From an uncultured Bacillota bacterium (GTDB lineage: Bacteria > Bacillota_I > Bacilli_A > RFN20 > CAG-449), in assembly GCA_902493275.1 (NCBI GenBank), contig CABUOQ010000004.1, positions 11,429 to 75,428 on the forward strand: 64,000 bases of DNA. The letters run 5' to 3'. A program made the position numbers and the translations under genes. The notes under the pieces were generated by a model. It was not told the origin of the DNA and ran no database searches. It worked only from the letters and a program-made list of their open reading frames with translations. Each line of letters opens with the position of its first letter. Positions within the stretch are counted from its first letter, which is position 1. Below are positions 43,004 to 50,820 of this stretch, in pieces.

Positions 43004-45454
43004 TTAAATTTTTCTTGATTCATGACAGGTAAAGTAAATAATTTGAAATTTACTAGATAAATCTTTAAGAACTTCTTTTATTTTCTCAAAATGAATTTGA
43101 TCAAGATAAACAAATGGATCATCTAAAATTAAAAAAGGCAATTCTTTGGTATACATATTCTCGATTAATGCCATTCTTAAGCAAAATAAACATCCGATTT
43201 TTTCTCCCGAACTTAAATGTTTATAACTTCTTTCTTGTCCATTTTGTTCAAATTTTAATTCCAAATTTGGATTAATAATCATCTTATCATCAAAGGCCTT
43301 TTCAAAAGAATTAATGTAATAAGAAAAATTGTTAACAATTGGAGATAGAAATTTTCTTTTTAAATTATCATCTGCGTTTTTTAAATATTGTATAGTATAT
43401 TCTAGCAATTTATATTGCTCATTATATATATTTAATTGATTAGATAAATCATCTTTTTCTTTTAATAAAACATCATATGCTTCAAGTTTATTTTCACTTT
43501 TAGATATAGTATTTTTTAAATTATTTAATTCTTCAGTATACACATTTAAAATTTTTCTTCTTTCTTCAAGATTTTCATACTCTGGTTTTAAAGAAAGATT
43601 ATTATTTTTCTTCAACAAAAGTAACTGTTTTCTTCTTTCTTCAAGATTTTTGCAATAATAATTATAATTATCTAAATCAGTTTCAGAATCCTTAACAAAA
43701 TTGTAGACGTTTTCCTCTTCAATATTAAATTCTTGGCAAAATGACGATATCTTATCATTAATTATTTTTAAAGATTCTTCTTTTTGTTTTAGCTTACGCT
43801 TTATTTGTTCTTTAAGGTTCCTATATTCAACTAATTCGCTATTAAGTTGAGTATATGCTTCAAGATAATCCGCATTTAAAATGCCACATTTAGCGAAAAA
43901 ACTATTTATTTGATTATCAATTTGACTTAGTTCTATTTCATGAGTTTTTAAATTTGCTTGTTTATTTTTAAATTCACAATAATGGTTATAATCTTCTTTC
44001 AATTTATTGATGGTCATAGAGAAATCTTTAACTTGATAATATCCATATTTATTTAATGCTTTAGTTATTTCTTCTTCTTTATTTTTTCGGTGTTTTTTTA
44101 TTTCCAAATTCTTTTTTTTATTAATTATTGCTTTTTTACTATATATAAATAAAACGCCACAAAGCATTATAAATCCAATAATTAATAATGACCATCCAAT
44201 ATATAAAACATTAAAGCAATTGATAATTATTCCACTTAATATAAACAAAAGGGGGAGTATAGCAAATAAGATATATTTTTTTATATTCAATTTAGTATCA
44301 TCTTTTGCTTCTTCGCTATTTAAAGTGCAATATTCTTCGTAATTATTAGTAATATTATCTATTATTTTTTCATCAATATAATTATTTTCAAAATTTATAT
44401 ATATATATTCATATTTAGCGTTTTCTTTCTCTTTATTTAATAGCCCTTTTTTATAATTATATTGCTTAATTAATTCTAAAACATCTTTTAATTTAAAGTC
44501 ATCTATAGCTTCATTTTTCAATTTTGTATCTAAAAAAGATAATCTTTTTTCATCTTTGTCATCAATATTTTGAGAAATAATGGTCTTTTTATTAATAAAT
44601 AGTTCTTTTATTGATTCAATATTATTTTTAGTTGGAAATTTGCATTGATATTTTTCTTCAAGATTATTTTTCTGTACTTCATAATTTAATATTTCTTGAT
44701 CTAATTCATTCCATTTATTTAAAAGATCTTGAGTTTTATTTGCGACATCTAATTTTTCAAGTTCATCTTTAATTAATTGATTTAGTTCTTGTACGCGGTG
44801 ATAATCTTTTTCAACTTGATTTTTAATAAAATCCAACTCTTTGATTTTTTCTTCAGTATCTTGCAATTTCTTTTTAGTTTTAGGAATAAGTGCATTTTCA
44901 GATTTAGATTTTTTATATTCACTTTTTTTCTTTTCTAATTTAATTAATGCTATTTCAGAACTAGAATCATCATCACATCCTTCGATGATATTATTGAGTT
45001 TATTTTTAATATCTTGAGTTGAAGCAGTTTCTAAATCCCCCGAATCGATAAATATTGTTCGTTCAAAAGAATCTTTATCGATTCCAAAAATCGATTCCCC
45101 AATATATTTTTCAAATCCATTAAATTCAGAACCATTTTTGTAAACTTTAATAGTATCTTTTGTATCACTTTTTTCAGAAAAAAATCGTTCAATTCTATAT
45201 GTATCATTATCGAATTCAAAAACTACATTTCCACCAAATAATCCTCCATCAAAAGGATAAAAATGTTGTCTATCAGCAAATGATTTATCATTGCTTCTAT
45301 AAGTTTCTAAACCATAAAACATCGCCTTTAAAAAAGATGCTAAAGTAGTTTTACCATAGCCATTTTTTTCACAAAATGAATTTAAATTATTAAACTCAAA
45401 TTTCTTTTGTTTTAATAGTCCATAGTTTTCTATATAACATGATATAAGTTTCAT
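43004..45454 (-). CDS. YhaN/SbcC-like coiled-coil ATPase with membrane hairpin
   Basis: An 816-residue SMC/Rad50-type ATPase: Walker A EKNGYGKTT (29-37), long coiled coils, and C-terminal signature LSSGEKIGC with Walker B FLILDDPFVYLD. Near the middle (about 393-440) two adjacent membrane helices interrupt the coil (ILFAILPLLFILSGIIINC; LLIIGFIMLCGVLFIY), a hallmark of the YhaN subgroup rather than SbcC. Overlaps the YhaO-like nuclease gene by 4 bases (ATGA). Expected to be a membrane-tethered DNA-processing complex. Confidence 0.88.
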   Translation of the reverse strand: MKLISCYIENYGLLKQKKFEFNNLNSFCEKNGYGKTTLASFLKAMFYGLETYRSNDKSFADRQHFYPFDGGLFGGNVVFEFDNDTYRIERFFSEKSDTKDTIKVYKNGSEFNGFEKYIGESIFGIDKDSFERTIFIDSGDLETASTQDIKNKLNNIIEGCDDDSSSEIALIKLEKKKSEYKKSKSENALIPKTKKKLQDTEEKIKELDFIKNQVEKDYHRVQELNQLIKDELEKLDVANKTQDLLNKWNELDQEILNYEVQKNNLEEKYQCKFPTKNNIESIKELFINKKTIISQNIDDKDEKRLSFLDTKLKNEAIDDFKLKDVLELIKQYNYKKGLLNKEKENAKYEYIYINFENNYIDEKIIDNITNNYEEYCTLNSEEAKDDTKLNIKKYILFAILPLLFILSGIIINCFNVLYIGWSLLIIGFIMLCGVLFIYSKKAIINKKKNLEIKKHRKNKEEEITKALNKYGYYQVKDFSMTINKLKEDYNHYCEFKNKQANLKTHEIELSQIDNQINSFFAKCGILNADYLEAYTQLNSELVEYRNLKEQIKRKLKQKEESLKIINDKISSFCQEFNIEEENVYNFVKDSETDLDNYNYYCKNLEERRKQLLLLKKNNNLSLKPEYENLEERRKILNVYTEELNNLKNTISKSENKLEAYDVLLKEKDDLSNQLNIYNEQYKLLEYTIQYLKNADDNLKRKFLSPIVNNFSYYINSFEKAFDDKMIINPNLELKFEQNGQERSYKHLSSGEKIGCLFCLRMALIENMYTKELPFLILDDPFVYLDQIHFEKIKEVLKDLSSKFQIIYFTCHESRKI

Positions 45455-46515
45455 AAATCTATCTCCTTATCTTCTAAGGCTCTTATACCTAAATTGATAA
45501 TTTTATTTTTTTCTTCATCAGATAAATTTGAATCATTATAAACCATCTTGACAAATTCACCTTTTAACGATGAATCATATAAATATTTATCTATATCTAT
45601 CTTACGTGATGTTTTATCTTTAATATCTACAAAATAACATCTATAAGACAAAATATTTTTTATATCATTTTCTAAATTATCATCATCAAAAGATTTTTGT
45701 CCTATTAAATTAATACGATATATTCCATCGGCATTTATATCGACACTTTGAATAATTAAATTATAAACATCCATAATACTTTGAGTATTACTTATATCAA
45801 TTTCAAATTCATTAATAATGTTTTTGGTAAATGGAATAAATTTTTCTTGGATTTTATCATCGATTTGTAAAAGAATGAATCCATGTTCTCCAATTTCATC
45901 AAATCCACGTCCTTGTAAACATCCTGAATAAGCATATTTCCCTCGATTATCTATCTTACCACTTTGATATTTATGCACATGTCCTAAAGCTAAATAATCG
46001 ATATTTTTATCTCTTAATTTACTGATGTTAATAACATCTTTTTGAAATCCATTAGCGACTTGACCATGCATAACTACGATGTTAATTTTATTTTTATCTA
46101 AAGAGAGAGAACTATATCTTGTCAAAGAATTTTCTTCACTTAGTTCGATTCCACTGATAGAGATATTATCATAATCATATGTTGTCCATTCATTTGAAAA
46201 ACATTTTAAATTATCTAACTCTTTTTCATCATAAATACTATTTATATCATGATTTCCTTTTAAATACAAAAAATCAATATCAGCATTTCTTTTAACTATT
46301 TCATAGAATAAACGCTTATCTTTTTGTGATGGATAATTACTATCAAAAATATCACCCGCTAAGATAATAATCTTCACGTTCTCTTCATGAGCATATTCAA
46401 TCATACGAACAAAAGTTGATAAAATGGTTGATTTTAAATCTTTAGCTTTTTCATTTGTAAAAGAAGAATCCATTTTTGAACCCAAATGAATATCGGCGGC
46501 ATGAATAATTTTCAT
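45451..46515 (-). CDS. YhaO/SbcD-like metallophosphoesterase (Mre11 family)
   Basis: A 354-residue DNA nuclease subunit with the phosphoesterase motifs DIHLG, GDIFDS, GNHD, and GHVHKY, plus a capping domain and a C-terminal segment that probably contacts the ATPase coil. Start ATG 46515 is placed 7 bases after TTGGAGA; a TTG twelve bases upstream is not needed. The pair corresponds to B. subtilis YhaO-YhaN; YhaM, which neighbours them there, lies 24 kb away here. Confidence 0.9.
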   Translation of the reverse strand: MKIIHAADIHLGSKMDSSFTNEKAKDLKSTILSTFVRMIEYAHEENVKIIILAGDIFDSNYPSQKDKRLFYEIVKRNADIDFLYLKGNHDINSIYDEKELDNLKCFSNEWTTYDYDNISISGIELSEENSLTRYSSLSLDKNKINIVVMHGQVANGFQKDVINISKLRDKNIDYLALGHVHKYQSGKIDNRGKYAYSGCLQGRGFDEIGEHGFILLQIDDKIQEKFIPFTKNIINEFEIDISNTQSIMDVYNLIIQSVDINADGIYRINLIGQKSFDDDNLENDIKNILSYRCYFVDIKDKTSRKIDIDKYLYDSSLKGEFVKMVYNDSNLSDEEKNKIINLGIRALEDKEIDL

Positions 46516-46679
46516 AAATATCTCCAATCAAAGTACTTATATATTAACATTAATCTAAGACTAAATCAATTTGATAAATAGCTATAAAATTATTAAAGTA
46601 AAACTTAACCTTCATAAAATTAAATTTAATATTCCTTTATAGATAAAAAGAATGTAAAATATCAATAGGAGGAAAGGAC

Positions 46680-46931
46680 ATGTTAGAATTTAAATTTGAT
46701 ACTCAATTATTAATTGAAGGTCACAATCTTTCTGAAGAAGCAATCAATGATTATATTACAAACAATATCGAAGGAGATTGTCTTCTCGCTGTTGGAGATG
46801 AGGATTTAATTAAAATTCATTTTCATACTAATACACCTTGGAAAGTTCTTGAATACTGTGCATCTTTAGGGGAAATTTATGATGTTGTAGTTGAAAATAT
46901 GGAAAGACAAGAACAAGGACTTAAAGGATAA
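46680..46931 (+). CDS. Stand-alone FakA/YloV C-terminal-like domain (83 aa)
   Basis: This matches one segment of the fatty-acid kinase/DAK2-fusion protein FakA (YloV): GDCLLAVGDEDLIKIHFHTN followed by PWKVLEYCASLGEIYDVVVENM, equivalent to the GDS-VVVGDDD-KVHVHTN-PG-VLEYA stretch of full proteins of about 550 residues. It has its own strong ribosome site (AGGAGG) and intact frame, so it is expressed as a free-standing small protein rather than a fragment. Cofactor or lipid binding is inferred only. Confidence 0.75.
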   Translation: MLEFKFDTQLLIEGHNLSEEAINDYITNNIEGDCLLAVGDEDLIKIHFHTNTPWKVLEYCASLGEIYDVVVENMERQEQGLKG

Positions 46932-46973
46932 ACTTTCTTGCTTTAAAATTCATCTCATGTAAATTAATTATAG

Positions 46974-47663
46974 ATGAAAAAAATATCAACTTTTTTTAAA
47001 CCATTTGAATGGATATACTTATTAGGTAGTTTTGCTTGCATAATTATTTTTGCTATTTTATATCACAATTCGGTATTTGATATAATTGCAACTTTATGTG
47101 GCATACTTGCCGCATCAATAAATTTAAAGGCTAGACGTTGTGCTTTTATTTTCTATGCTGTATACGTTTCAATTTATGGCATAACTTCATTCTTTAATCA
47201 CATATATGGTGAGGCCATATTAAATATTTTTTATTGTCTCCCATTATATCTATTTACTATCTACAATTTATATTTAAATAAAAATAAAGAGCACTCTGCT
47301 TCATTATATATAAATAAACTACCGATTAAAGGTTATATTATGATATTAATTATTGTTCCAATAATAACTATTGGTTATGGTTTTTTATTAAAATATCTTA
47401 ATTCAACATTACCTTTTGCTAATGCCCTTGCAACAGCAGTTGCGCTGATATCATCTTTTTTAGCTTCTAAAGCATATAAAGAGCAATGGATATTTTGGTG
47501 TCTATATTCACTTGTTTTAATTTTTATATGGCTAAGCGTTTTTATTGAAAAAGGAAGTAATGGATTGGTATATTTTATCCTAAATATCATCTATGTTGGA
47601 ATTAATATCTATGGATTGATTATTTGGCAAAAAAAATATAAACTTCAAAACATCGAAAACTAG
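46974..47663 (+). CDS. pnuC: Nicotinamide riboside/mononucleotide transporter PnuC
   Basis: A 229-residue PnuC-type facilitator with seven predicted helices for uptake of nicotinamide riboside or related NAD precursors. The duplicated three-helix SWEET-like fold is suggested by repeats such as YGEAILNIFYCLPLYLFTIY and IEKGSNGLVYFILNIIYVGI, with the trailing YGLIIWQKKY. No NAD-riboswitch or NiaR palindrome is seen in the short upstream gap. Confidence 0.88.
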   Translation: MKKISTFFKPFEWIYLLGSFACIIIFAILYHNSVFDIIATLCGILAASINLKARRCAFIFYAVYVSIYGITSFFNHIYGEAILNIFYCLPLYLFTIYNLYLNKNKEHSASLYINKLPIKGYIMILIIVPIITIGYGFLLKYLNSTLPFANALATAVALISSFLASKAYKEQWIFWCLYSLVLIFIWLSVFIEKGSNGLVYFILNIIYVGINIYGLIIWQKKYKLQNIEN

Positions 47664-47703
47664 TCATATATGACAAGAAAAATTATTAACAAGGAGAAAG
47701 ACA

Positions 47704-48426
47704 ATGAAAATCATTATTATTCGTCACGGAGATCCCGATAATCCACATAATTGTTTGACACCTCAAGGATATAAAGAGGTTGAATTATTAGGAGAATTTC
47801 TTAAAGACTTCCATTATGATAAGGCTTTTACTTCTCCATTAGCTAGAGCTTTAATTACTTCTGAAGAAGTTTTAAAGCATCATAACGACCATGCTGAAAT
47901 ACTTCCATGGCTCCAAGAATTCTTACATCTTGTTAATTTACCATATGAACAAGAAAAACATTTGACTTGGGATTTAATGCCTTCATATTACTTAAAAGAA
48001 AAAGACTTATTTGATAATGATAAATATCTCGACCATCCGATGATGGTTTCTGGCGATATTAAAAGTAAATATGAAGAAGTAGTTAATTCCTTTGATGAAA
48101 TTCTAAAAGAATATGGTTATGAAAGACAAAATAATTACTACAAAGTAAATTCATCTAATAGAAAGACTCTTGTCTTCTTCTGTCATTTTGGGATGATGAC
48201 CGTATTGATGTCTCACTTAATGAACATACCATATGTTATTTTAGCTAATACCATGATTTGCTCCCCTTCAGGAATAACTACCTTTGTAACTGAAGAACGC
48301 GAAAAAGGAACCGCTATCTTTAGATGTATGCAATTTGGAGATATATCTCATTTAAATATTGGCAAAGAAAAACCATCATTTCATGGTAGATTTTGTGAAA
48401 TATATGATTGCGATGAAAGACATTAA
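47704..48426 (+). CDS. Histidine phosphatase superfamily protein
   Basis: A 240-residue phosphoglycerate-mutase-like phosphatase: RHG at residues 7-9 (IIRHGDPDNP), the second Arg in TSPLARALITSEE, and the second His in FFCHFGMM. Substrate unknown. Ribosome site AAGGAG. The 3' end is duplicated downstream of the acyltransferase gene. Confidence 0.88.
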   Translation: MKIIIIRHGDPDNPHNCLTPQGYKEVELLGEFLKDFHYDKAFTSPLARALITSEEVLKHHNDHAEILPWLQEFLHLVNLPYEQEKHLTWDLMPSYYLKEKDLFDNDKYLDHPMMVSGDIKSKYEEVVNSFDEILKEYGYERQNNYYKVNSSNRKTLVFFCHFGMMTVLMSHLMNIPYVILANTMICSPSGITTFVTEEREKGTAIFRCMQFGDISHLNIGKEKPSFHGRFCEIYDCDERH

Positions 48427-48445
48427 TTAGTCTTTGTTTACTTGA
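48412..48445 (+). repeat. Imperfect direct repeat, copy 1 (34 bp)
   Basis: Matches 49278-49311 at 30 of 34 positions. It covers the last codons (DERH, stop) of the phosphatase gene and the bases after it. Confidence 0.8.
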
Positions 48446-48536
48446 AGTAATATAAACGACTTTGAAACAATTAGTTTCGTTGTTTTAATAAAATATTCTA
48501 TATAAAAATATCATAAAAGAAAGGCAGTATAACTTT

Positions 48537-49253
48537 ATGACAAAAATAAAACAGAAAAAATTCAAGCAAAAAAGAAAACTATGGTTCAGAGCTATAAAGA
48601 AAATAATGCGAATTAGATATAAAAGACCTAAGTTTATTTTTTTAGATGAGAAGCCATCAAAAGGATCGATAATTTTATCTAATCATGTAGGTACTGATGC
48701 GCCGATGAGTTTAGAAATGTATTGTGATTTTCCTATCAGACTTTGGGGTTCAAATGAAATGAATTCCGGGCTTGTTAAATTATACAAATATCAAACTAGG
48801 GTATATTATCACGAGAAAAAACATTGGAATTTATTTTTGGCCAGAATGTTTTGTTTAATAGCCAGCCCATTAACTAATCTATTTTATAAAGGCTTAAACT
48901 TAATTTCCACTTACACTGATATTCGTTTTAGATCAACTATTAAAGAAAGTCTAAAATCCTTAAAAAATGGCGATAATATTGTTATTTTTCCTGAAAAATC
49001 AGATGAAGGCTATCTTAAACAATTAAAAGGATTTTATGCTGGTTTTATTTTACTAGCAAAAGAATGTGAAAGAAATGGAATCGATGTACCAATTTACACG
49101 GCATATTATAAAAAAGAAACCCATACATATGTATTTGATAAACCAATCTATTTTAGTGAATTAAAAGCAAGATTTTCATCGAAAGAACTTATTTGCGAAT
49201 ACCTAGTCAATAATTGTAACAAATTAGAAGCTATCGATAGTGATCTAATGTAA
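48537..49253 (+). CDS. Lysophospholipid acyltransferase (PlsC-like)
   Basis: A 238-residue acyltransferase with a basic N-terminus and the catalytic NHxxxxD motif SNHVGTDAPM (near residue 42-51), followed by IVIFPEKSDEGYLKQLKGF, the FPEG-like substrate-binding block. The family acylates lysophosphatidic acid or similar acceptors at the membrane. Codon use matches neighbours. It is bracketed by 34-bp direct repeats, suggesting an insertion by duplication. Confidence 0.85.
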   Translation: MTKIKQKKFKQKRKLWFRAIKKIMRIRYKRPKFIFLDEKPSKGSIILSNHVGTDAPMSLEMYCDFPIRLWGSNEMNSGLVKLYKYQTRVYYHEKKHWNLFLARMFCLIASPLTNLFYKGLNLISTYTDIRFRSTIKESLKSLKNGDNIVIFPEKSDEGYLKQLKGFYAGFILLAKECERNGIDVPIYTAYYKKETHTYVFDKPIYFSELKARFSSKELICEYLVNNCNKLEAIDSDLM

Positions 49254-49277
49254 ATTTTTAGATATAAAAATACTTGT

Positions 49278-49311
49278 GATGAAAGACATTAATTATCACT
49301 TGTTTACTTGA
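49278..49311 (+). repeat. Imperfect direct repeat, copy 2 (34 bp)
   Basis: Second copy of the repeat at 48412-48445. It retains GATGAAAGACATTAA, a non-coding echo of the phosphatase 3' end, and its right edge overlaps the tRNA-Leu -35. Confidence 0.8.
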
Positions 49312-49336
49312 CTAAATATGCTTAAACATGTAGGAT
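49308..49336 (+). promoter_or_regulatory. Promoter of tRNA-Leu
   Basis: -35 TTGACT (49308-49313), 17-base spacer, -10 TAGGAT (49331-49336), 33 bases before the mature 5' end. Confidence 0.65.
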
Positions 49337-49369
49337 ATTAATGTATCAATTTTTTTAAATTTGATATTC

Positions 49370-49452
49370 GCGGGATTGGTGAAACTGGTAGACACGTTAG
49401 ACTTAGAATCTAATGGGCGACCGTGCAGGTTCAAGTCCTGTATCCCGCACCA
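49370..49452 (+). tRNA. tRNA-Leu (anticodon TAG)
   Basis: An 83-base gene with encoded CCA. Acceptor GCGGGAT/ATCCCGC, anticodon stem TTAGA/TCTAA around CTTAGAA (anticodon TAG, reads CUA and family), a class II variable arm and T-loop GGTTCAAGTCC. A truncated integrase starts just downstream. Confidence 0.97.
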
Positions 49453-49466
49453 TCAAGTAATTTCTA

Positions 49467-49489
49467 AGCCTAGAAATAGGCTTTTTTTA
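49467..49489 (+). terminator. Terminator of tRNA-Leu
   Basis: AGCCTA-GAAA-TAGGCT (49467-49482) with a GNRA-type loop and seven T. Confidence 0.88.
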
Positions 49490-49529
49490 TTTGGTGGTTT
49501 TTACTTTTGATAAGGTTTTTGACAATGTT

Positions 49530-49988
49530 TTATAAAATTTTGGTGATAAATTCGTTGATTACTTGATTAATTTTTGATTCTTTTTCAAGAGATGTTTTTA
49601 AGTAATAATCTTCTGTAACTTTACTTGTTTCATGACCAATATAGTTTGCTATGTCATCTATTGATACTCCTTTCTCTTTTAAATGGGTTACGATTGATGT
49701 TCTTAACATATGCGGGTGGAAGTCTTCATTAAAAGCTTTACAATAGGTTTCTAGATGTCTTCTCATTGTGTTTTCATGCTCTGGCGTGCTCTTCTTCCTC
49801 AGGCTTCGAAAAAACACAAAATTTGAAGGTTTTAAAGAATAATAATCGATATGCTTTTTAATTAGTGCCGCATAATTTTTTGACATTTTATTTAATCTAT
49901 CGCTTTTTTTAGTTTTCGGTGATACTAAGATAAAGCCACCTTTAGATCCAGATTTAAAACTTACACTTTGATATGTTTCAAAATACAT
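49530..49988 (-). pseudogene. Tyrosine recombinase (phage-type integrase), C-terminal remnant
   Basis: A 152-residue C-terminal catalytic half. It contains the H-x-x-R pair HPHMLRTS, the second His in IANYIGHETS, and the nucleophile Tyr in TEDYYLKT. The first catalytic Arg and the whole N-terminal DNA-binding part are missing. The frame is open for 14 codons upstream of the ATG (to TAA near 50031) with integrase-like sequence (FVDFKNMYFE), and there is no ribosome site, so it is a 5'-deleted gene. Sitting 78 bases from the 3' end of tRNA-Leu, it marks an old tRNA attachment site. Confidence 0.85.
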
Positions 49989-50049
49989 ATTTTTAAAGTC
50001 GACAAAAAGTTTCAGAAAAACTAATGTTTCTTAAACTTATAAAATATAG

Positions 50050-50757
50050 TTAAATATTATCTTTAATTTTTTTTAAATATTTAATATTTACTTCTAGAGG
50101 GATTTTTCCATCTATAACATAAGTTTTTGCGGCTAAATCATATAGCGTTTGATTTTTTTTCGATAAAATACAAATTAATAAACTTACTAAAGGCATTATT
50201 CCTAAAGTAAAAATTCCCAATATTACATTAATGATAATATAAAGAAATTGTCTTAATAAAAGCGCATACCATTTTACATATTCAAACCTATAATTAATAA
50301 CATAAAGTTTCAAAATATACTTTCCTAATGTCCGTCCTTTTCTAAGTAGTAAAGGAACTATATAAAACACTATAAATGAAGAGACAAAAATTGTTAGAGT
50401 TGCTTCTAAAATAATATATTTTAATATTTGATATTGTTCATCGATAATTCTATCTGATAGTTCTATTATTCGTTCATCGTTTAAAAAGCAATTTTTAATT
50501 TCTTCTGATACGCTCTTATTTTCTATACGCGTATTATTTTCATCGTAATAAAATATTCCATATTCATCTTGAATATCATTATATTTTTGATTGTCATCTT
50601 TATATATAGTTATGACTTGATTGTAAGATTGAATATTAGAAACAATAGGATGAACAACTAAACCAAATAAGAAAAAAGAAATTATTGTCATCAATAATAA
50701 ATCTACCATCATTGCAAATAGTCTTCTACCGACTTGTGATTCAACTTTTTCTTCCAT
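50050..50757 (-). CDS. RDD-family membrane protein
   Basis: A 235-residue membrane protein with the RDD-like opening GRRLFAMMVDLLL and the family motif RKGRTLGKYILKLYVI. Three helices are predicted (about 13-35, 115-137, 155-190), with a polar exported loop of about 75 residues between the first two. Function unknown; some family members have Na+/H+ antiport or stress roles. Monocistronic. Confidence 0.82.
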   Translation of the reverse strand: MEEKVESQVGRRLFAMMVDLLLMTIISFFLFGLVVHPIVSNIQSYNQVITIYKDDNQKYNDIQDEYGIFYYDENNTRIENKSVSEEIKNCFLNDERIIELSDRIIDEQYQILKYIILEATLTIFVSSFIVFYIVPLLLRKGRTLGKYILKLYVINYRFEYVKWYALLLRQFLYIIINVILGIFTLGIMPLVSLLICILSKKNQTLYDLAAKTYVIDGKIPLEVNIKYLKKIKDNI

Positions 50758-50770
50758 ATATACTCCTAAA

Positions 50771-50800
50771 AATAAAGACTACCAATATAGGTAGTCTTAT
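50771..50800 (-). terminator. Terminator of the glycan operon
   Basis: Stem AAGACTACC (50775-50783) with GGTAGTCTT (50790-50798), 6-base loop; AT-rich tails on both sides. It ends the minus-strand run that begins at 62908. Confidence 0.75.
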
Positions 50801-50820
50801 TATATATTATATTTTATAAG

